From CAVRXT01 sp049644285 (lineage in GTDB: Bacteria; Acidobacteriota; Terriglobia; Acidiferrales; UBA7541): a stretch of DNA of 10,363 bases. Both the position numbers and the translations under genes were made by a program. Shown piece after piece: positions 6,433-10,363 of this stretch. Below the pieces are notes generated by a model that ran no database searches, was not told where the DNA came from, and worked only from the letters and a program-made list of their open reading frames with translations. Position 1 is the first letter of the stretch, and each line of letters opens with the position of its first letter. The stretch spans positions 1 through 10,363 of the forward strand of contig JBARRP010000026.1 in assembly GCA_049644285.1 (NCBI GenBank). The letters are read 5' to 3'.

Positions 6433-6461
6433 TTTATACAGCCGCCCGGAATCAAAGGCAA
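6433..6461 (-). promoter_or_regulatory. Sigma-70-like promoter for the small membrane protein
   Basis: On the minus strand, TTGCCT (6456-6461; 4 of 6 to TTGACA) is separated by exactly 17 bases from TATAAA (6433-6438; 5 of 6 to TATAAT). Seven bases after the -10 element comes ATG 6425, so the predicted start point falls at the start codon itself. It lies outside the proposed IS1380 boundary (6501), so it belongs to the host sequence. Confidence 0.5.
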
Positions 6462-6500
6462 GAGATTTAAACCCACATTTCCGAAATGAAGTCGTTCCAG

Positions 6501-8000
6501 CGAGCCTGCGGGTGCTATCTTTCATCAGTATTTATGCGGGTCTAAACGCAGTGAAGACGCCTCGGAGGTAAACACCCCGTGGGTGAGAAACAAAATCAGC
6601 CCTTTCAGCTCTCGTTCAATGCTTCCTTGAAGGTCGATTTCCAGGGATCGCGAGTGACTTCCGATGGTGGCCTGATTCTGGTTCGCGAGTTGGATGAGCG
6701 ACTGGGTCTGGAGAAGCTCATCGAGGAACACTTGAGCGACTCGCGACAGGGCTTGAATAAACAATTTACGGTGACCGATCTGCTGCGGCAGTCGGTCTAC
6801 AGCCGCTTGGCGGGTTATGAGGACCTCAACGACGCCGAACGACTGGCAGCCGACCCGGCGTTCCGATTGATCAGCTCGCAGAGGATCTGGGACCGGGGCG
6901 CGGCGCTGACCTCGACCTTGCACTGGTTCGAGACCGAGCTGCTGACAAAGGAAGAGAATCTGCTTGGGCTGATGGCGTTGAACCGGGAGACGCTGGGGCA
7001 GGCGGAGTCTCTCGACAGCTCCGACCGCGTCGTGCTCGACATGGATTCCAGCGAGAGTCCAGTTCATGGTGAGCAGGAGGGCAGCGCCTACAACGGGCAC
7101 TTCGAATCGGTCTGCTACCACCCACTGTTTCTGTTCAATAGTCACGGGGACTGCTTGGCAGCGAAGCTGCGTCCGGGCAATGTGCATAGCGCTGGGGACT
7201 GGGATGAATTGTTGTTGCCGGAGATCGAGCGCCAACAGGCGGAGGGCAAGGAAGTTGCTTTCCGGGCGGACGCGGCTTTTGCCAAACCGGAGATCTACGA
7301 AGCGCTGGAGGAGCACGGCGTGAAGTATGCCATCCGCATACCGGCCAACGAGAAGCTGGAGCGGGACATTGCGGAGTTGTTGAAGCGCCCCTTGGGCCGT
7401 CCCAGTCATAAACCAGTGGTCTGGTACAAGGGCTTTCTGTACCAGGCGGCCAGTTGGAAAACGGCGCGACGGGTGGTGGCGAAGGTGGAGTTCCACTTCG
7501 GGGAACTATTCCCGCGAGTCGGCTTTATCGTCACGAATCTGAGCCTGCCGAGCCGGGCAGTAGTGCGGTTCTACAATAAGCGGGGCACAGCCGAGCAATG
7601 GATCAAGGAAGGCAAGCAAGCGACACATTGGACCCGGCTCTCGTGTCATCGGTTCCGGGCCAATGAAGTGCGCTTACAGTTGAGCCTGCTGGCCTACAAT
7701 CTGGGCAACCTGTGGCGTCGCCACGTGCTGCCGAAGAGGATCGATAACTGGTCGCTGACGAGCTTGCAGCAGCGGCTCGTGAAGACTGGCGGACGCCTGA
7801 TCAAGCACGCTAGGTACTACTGGTTGCTGCTCGCCGAGGGACATCTGCATCGGCGGCTGTTTGGCCAGATGCTGGGGCGGATCTCGGCTCTGCCGGTGCC
7901 GAGCGGGTAGCACTCCGATTGCGGTTGCAAAATCTGGGGCCGAGGAGGAAGGTCGGTGCAGTGTCTGAGAAATCGATTACGCGGCAGCAAGCGAGGCTCG
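6501..8000 (+). mobile_element. IS1380-family insertion sequence (about 1.5 kb)
   Basis: The element holds one intact transposase. Candidate ends are CGAGCCT at 6501-6507 and its complement AGGCTCG at 7994-8000, a perfect 7-base match that continues imperfectly inward (GCGGGTGCTATC on the left against CGCTTGCTGCC on the right, best with a one-base gap). The resulting length of about 1.5 kb is normal for IS1380 elements, which usually make a 4-base target duplication. The flanks are CCAG and TCAG, only three of four matching, so the ends are a best guess. It sits between the divergent small membrane protein gene and the right-hand GT-C gene. Confidence 0.6.
6579..7910 (+). CDS. IS1380-family DDE transposase
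   Basis: A 443-residue protein starting at GTG 6579, with GGAGG (6564-6568) about 10 bases upstream, an excellent ribosome-binding site. The sequence opens with FQGSRVTSDGGLILVRELDE, the IS1380 N-terminal hallmark, then YSRLAGYEDLNDAERLAADP. Catalytic residues of the RNase H-fold core are seen as VLDMDSSES (D154/D156), AFRADAAFAKPEIYEAL (D231) and YNKRGTAEQWIKEGK (E339). The C-terminal part has RFRANEVRLQLSLLAYNLGN, also typical. Length and all three acidic residues fit a functional enzyme that cuts and joins DNA at the element's ends. No frameshift was seen, so this copy may be active or recently inserted. Confidence 0.92.
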   Translation: MGEKQNQPFQLSFNASLKVDFQGSRVTSDGGLILVRELDERLGLEKLIEEHLSDSRQGLNKQFTVTDLLRQSVYSRLAGYEDLNDAERLAADPAFRLISSQRIWDRGAALTSTLHWFETELLTKEENLLGLMALNRETLGQAESLDSSDRVVLDMDSSESPVHGEQEGSAYNGHFESVCYHPLFLFNSHGDCLAAKLRPGNVHSAGDWDELLLPEIERQQAEGKEVAFRADAAFAKPEIYEALEEHGVKYAIRIPANEKLERDIAELLKRPLGRPSHKPVVWYKGFLYQAASWKTARRVVAKVEFHFGELFPRVGFIVTNLSLPSRAVVRFYNKRGTAEQWIKEGKQATHWTRLSCHRFRANEVRLQLSLLAYNLGNLWRRHVLPKRIDNWSLTSLQQRLVKTGGRLIKHARYYWLLLAEGHLHRRLFGQMLGRISALPVPSG

Positions 8001-8096
8001 TCAGACTTGCAAGAACGAGCCGTCGGAACCCCGCTGATCGCGCTGGGGCCTGCTCTGGCGGCAAATTCGTTGTTTCGAGGGCAGGAGATGTATAGG
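8001..8096 (+). other. Leader between IS1380 end and the GT-C gene, with ribosome-binding site
   Basis: About 96 bases. The downstream gene's frame is open throughout and back into the IS (to 7956), but the residues look random. AGGAG at 8083-8087 sits 9 bases before ATG 8097. No convincing -35/-10 pair was found here, so transcription may come from within or before the IS. Confidence 0.5.
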
Positions 8097-9731
8097 ATGC
8101 GCGAGAAAGTGAGCCAAATCGGAAATTCTGGACTGAAGCGTTCAAAGCGGATCGTATCCGCCGTATCGGACATTCATGACGTGCTATCACCGAACTCGAA
8201 GCGCCTTGAGTGGCTGATCCTCGCCTGGGGAATCCTGCTTCGCCTGGTTCCATATATAGCTAAGCGCTCCCTTTGGCTGGATGAATCCGAGCTTGCACTG
8301 AACGTCATCCACAGGTCGTTTGCTGGACTTCTCAAGCCTCTCAACTACGAACAAGGGGCTCCGGTGGGCTTCCTTATACTGGAGAAAGCAGCAGTCCGCG
8401 TGCTCGGATCCGGTGAATACGGACTGAGATTTGTTCCGTTGCTGTGTGGCGTGATTTCGCTCTTCATTTTCTATCGCTTGGCAAAACTTTCTATTTCGCC
8501 CAAGGCAGTGCCCATCGCTCTTGGTCTTTTCGCACTTTCAGGGCCGTTAATCTACTACTCCTCCGAAGTCAAACAATACTCCGGCGACGTGGTGGTGGCC
8601 GTACTCCTGTTGTACGCGGCAATCTACTATGAGTCGTACAGATTAAACCGGTGGGCCCTTGCTGCGTTTGGAGTCCTTGGTGCGGCTTCGATTTGGTTCT
8701 CCCATCCCTCCGTCTTTGTCCTGGTCGGTGTTGGCTTGAGCTTGGCGCTATTCGGCTGCGCTAGAAGTCGCTGGCCTGGCGTGCGGAGGCTTTCGGTTGT
8801 CTTTTTGCTTTGGGCACTAGGCTTCGCGGCTTGCTACGTTCTGTCGCTCCGTCACCTGAGTAATGACAAGGCTCTGCTGGGTTATTGGAGCTTCGCCTTC
8901 CCTCCTTCGCCTCTTCTCTCTCTTACCAGCGTCAGATGGTTTCTGGACACGTTGTTCGGGGTTTTCCGGAACCCCGCTGGCCTTGGATTCTCGGGTCTTG
9001 CAGCGCTCGCGTTTCTCGTGGGTTGTGCCTCAATGTTTTCGCGGAACGCAGAAAAAGCTCTTATCTTAGGTCTCCCCTTATTTCCTACTTTGATCGCCGC
9101 CGGTCTTCACAAGTACCCGTTCAACGGAAGGCTAATACTGTTCCTTGTACCTACGCTGCTGCTCTTTGTTGCCGAGGGCGCAGAGCGAATTTGGTCCAAA
9201 ACTAGAGACGAAGCTCCGATTATTGGGGCCTGCCTCGTTGGATTGCTCTTTCTTCAACCGTTGCTCTTTTCTACCTATGACCTGATCAAGCCGAGGGCAA
9301 GTGATCTCCCACTGGGGATTGTCCACGGCAGGGAAGAAATAAGGCCGGTCATGAAGTACCTCCAGGATCAACAGCAGGAAGGGGATGTGCTGTACGTTTA
9401 CAACTACGCAGTGCCTGCCTTCCTCTATTACGCCCCGCGCTTTTCTTTGAATAACCTGACTCTCGTTACTGGCTCGTCGGGTGGTTGGGAAGGCTACCAA
9501 AGAGACTTAAATCGCCTTCGGGGTCACAGAAGAGTTTGGTTCCTGTTTTCACATACTCGCAATGGTGCTGGCTTCGACGAGGAGCCGTTTTTCTTATACC
9601 TCTCCGACAAGAGCGGCACCAAACTTGACTCCTTCCAGACCGCGGGCGCTGCGGGTTACCTCTACGATCTCGCCGGAACAAGCAATGCTGTGGCTCGAAA
9701 CGCGAGACAGGCCCAAGAACCCGTCCGATAA
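8097..9731 (+). CDS. GT-C membrane glycosyltransferase, GT39/ArnT-like (PMT_2)
   Basis: A 544-residue protein with a basic cytoplasmic start, a first helix at about 38-53, then RSLWLDESELALNV (57-70). The Asp-Glu pair (D62, E63) in the first extracytoplasmic loop is the catalytic-site signature of PMT/ArnT-type GT-C enzymes. GSGEYGLRFVPLLCGVISLF and LIYYSSEVKQYSGD follow, also family landmarks, with about ten hydrophobic helices up to about residue 400. The C-terminal extracytoplasmic domain begins EEIRPVMKYLQDQQQEGDVL and has the usual 'YNYAVPAFLYYAP' strand-helix. Such enzymes move a sugar from a polyprenyl-phosphate carrier to a lipid, glycan or protein outside the cytoplasmic membrane. 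Start: ATG 8097 has AGGAG at 9 bases; ATG 8088 touches the site, and 7956 would begin within the IS. The gene runs opposite to the left-hand minus-strand genes. Substrate is not predictable. Confidence 0.85.
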   Translation: MREKVSQIGNSGLKRSKRIVSAVSDIHDVLSPNSKRLEWLILAWGILLRLVPYIAKRSLWLDESELALNVIHRSFAGLLKPLNYEQGAPVGFLILEKAAVRVLGSGEYGLRFVPLLCGVISLFIFYRLAKLSISPKAVPIALGLFALSGPLIYYSSEVKQYSGDVVVAVLLLYAAIYYESYRLNRWALAAFGVLGAASIWFSHPSVFVLVGVGLSLALFGCARSRWPGVRRLSVVFLLWALGFAACYVLSLRHLSNDKALLGYWSFAFPPSPLLSLTSVRWFLDTLFGVFRNPAGLGFSGLAALAFLVGCASMFSRNAEKALILGLPLFPTLIAAGLHKYPFNGRLILFLVPTLLLFVAEGAERIWSKTRDEAPIIGACLVGLLFLQPLLFSTYDLIKPRASDLPLGIVHGREEIRPVMKYLQDQQQEGDVLYVYNYAVPAFLYYAPRFSLNNLTLVTGSSGGWEGYQRDLNRLRGHRRVWFLFSHTRNGAGFDEEPFFLYLSDKSGTKLDSFQTAGAAGYLYDLAGTSNAVARNARQAQEPVR

Positions 9732-9826
9732 ACAACGAGCCAATCCTGGTTAATAATCGCCAGGCATTCGGCAGTTGCAATAGTTTCTGGCCGGTCTCGC
9801 CGTTTCATTCTGAGATCAGGCGGCAA
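9732..9826. other. Convergent gap between the GT-C gene and the regulator fragment
   Basis: Both neighbours end here, facing each other. The only symmetry noticed is CTGAGATCAG near 9810-9820, too short for a terminator and without a T-run. No gene was seen. Confidence 0.35.
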
Positions 9827-10249
9827 TCAATTTTCCGACATTAGGAATGTGCCGTAGAGTTCATAAACCTCCGGATCCATCGGGCGTTTCTTGGCTAGAT
9901 GCGCCTGCTCCTGGGGTGTGATGACAACCCTCACCTGCTGTGCAATCGCCTGCGCTACTTCGCTTTGCAGCGCGAAGACATTGTTCAAATCACGCTCATA
10001 ACTCTCCGCCCAGAGATGCTGATCCGACGATGCGTCGATCAACTGAACTGTGATACGCGCGCGATCTGCGGAACGCATCACCGAGCCTTCAATCACAGCG
10101 TCCGCCCGCAATTCACTCGCAATTTCGCGCATCGATTTCTTCGAGTTCTTGTACGGCATTACGGAGGTCCGCGATAAATTGGGCGAATCGCTTCCCGTTT
10201 TGTTGGGAACTGTTGTGCGACCCTCTTCCAGAGACTCAAAATAAGCCAT
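9827..10249 (-). pseudogene. Doubly truncated TPR / adenylate-cyclase-type regulator fragment
   Basis: The 140-codon minus frame contains NLSRTSVMPYKNSKKSMREI, ELRADAVIEGSVMRSADRAR and TVQLIDASSDQHLWAESYER, then LQSEVAQAIAQQVRVVITPQ and DPEVYELY. This is the FlgO-like/'TolB-like' linker domain lying between an N-terminal winged-helix (CadC-type) or kinase domain and C-terminal tetratricopeptide repeats in large regulators abundant in Acidobacteria. Here only that middle domain remains. The N-terminal effector domain is missing and the usual NL-x-x-x-SRTSVM is shortened to NLSRTSVM. The frame stops eight residues after YELY, where TPR repeats should begin. Oddly, ATG 10249 has AAAAGG five bases upstream, so a short protein could still be made. 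Most likely a relic from deletions on both sides; a functional stand-alone domain is less likely. Confidence 0.7.
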
Positions 10250-10335
10250 TTTAACCTTTTGTGGAAGTTGTCCCTCGCATCAGGGAACAGGAAGCAAGTC
10301 CAATCAGAAGTTTGACGTAATGGGAAACGGGAAGC
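10190..10335. repeat. 11-base inverted repeat around the start of the regulator fragment
   Basis: GCTTCCCGTTT at 10190-10200 is perfectly inverted as AAACGGGAAGC at 10325-10335. One copy falls where the regulator fragment loses family resemblance, the other in the edge reading frame. A smaller hairpin, TCCCT-CGCATC-AGGGA, lies between them at 10271-10286. Either could mark a mobile-element edge or be chance. Confidence 0.35.
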
Positions 10336-10363
10336 TGCTGGTGGAGATGCCGCTGCCGATGGT
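10320..10363 (+). CDS. Possible start of a gene leaving the right edge
   Basis: ATG 10320 opens MGNGKLLVEMPLPM without a stop to the window edge, with AGAAG about 10 bases upstream. At 14 codons the evidence is thin. The short hydrophobic/Pro-Met-rich opening reminds me of the starts of some transposases, which would fit the neighbouring truncated gene, but this is a guess. Confidence 0.25.
   Translation, partial: MGNGKLLVEMPLPM

Noticed and set aside
6525..7496. 323-codon minus-strand frame opposite the IS1380 transposase
   Set aside because: It is fully antisense to a gene with all catalytic residues, is rich in Gln/Arg/Leu as expected for a complement of coding DNA, and has no recognisable domain.
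7956..8096. Upstream extension of the right-hand GT-C protein by 47 residues
   Set aside because: The extension begins inside the proposed IS end, looks random, and ATG 8097 has a well-spaced AGGAG.
9800..9830. Terminator between the convergent genes
   Set aside because: Only a 4-base stem (CTGA-GA-TCAG) with no following T-run was found, too weak to call.
1..10363. CRISPR array, tRNA or riboswitch
   Set aside because: No regularly spaced repeats, cloverleaf with CCA-type acceptor pairing, or known aptamer core was noticed by eye; a covariance-model scan was not possible.

Overview
The window looks like an accessory, rearranged stretch of an Acidobacteria-type soil bacterium, dominated by cell-surface polysaccharide genes. 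The assignment rests on recalled family resemblance, not on a search. It draws on three features: the adenylate-cyclase/TPR-regulator fragment at the right edge (SRTSVM...ADAVIEGSVMR...QLIDA), the opening of the family 4 glycosyltransferase fragment (MKVV...RGDGAA...RPAGYEAFSDDR), and the two GT-C membrane proteins.

Layout, left to right. (1) 1-229, minus: the start of a family 2 glycosyltransferase that runs off the left edge. (2) 324-449, minus: an isolated piece of another GT2, overlapped out of frame by the end of the next gene. (3) 389-1804, minus: a polytopic GT-C/PMT-like membrane protein. (4) About 1866-2864: an IS481-type insertion sequence whose transposase is frameshifted after its helix-turn-helix domain. 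(5) About 2880-3519, minus: a decayed stretch in which the first ~105 codons of a GT4 run into a glycoside-hydrolase-like fragment. (6) 3557-4513, minus: a GINT1-like beta-propeller protein. (7) 4639-4857, minus: a short protein-like reading frame, probably a gene remnant. (8) 4858-5994, minus: a BioF2/CelD-type GNAT acyltransferase. (9) 6099-6425, minus: a small membrane-anchored protein with a good promoter that may give a leaderless message. (10) About 6501-8000, plus: an apparently intact IS1380-family element. (11) 8097-9731, plus: a second GT-C (GT39/ArnT-like) glycosyltransferase. (12) 9827-10249, minus: a regulator fragment truncated at both ends. (13) 10320-10363, plus: the possible start of a gene leaving the window.

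The intact genes (two GT-C enzymes, GINT1-like protein, CelD-like acyltransferase and the edge GT2) fit one theme: assembly and decoration of an exopolysaccharide or surface glycan. At least four broken genes and two insertion sequences lie among them, so this is probably a decaying or reshuffled part of such a locus. I found no convincing new defence, RNA or regulatory system. The more interesting points are the stacked gene junctions, the possibly leaderless small membrane protein, and the CelD-like/GINT1-like neighbourhood. No tRNA, rRNA, CRISPR array or strong terminator was seen.
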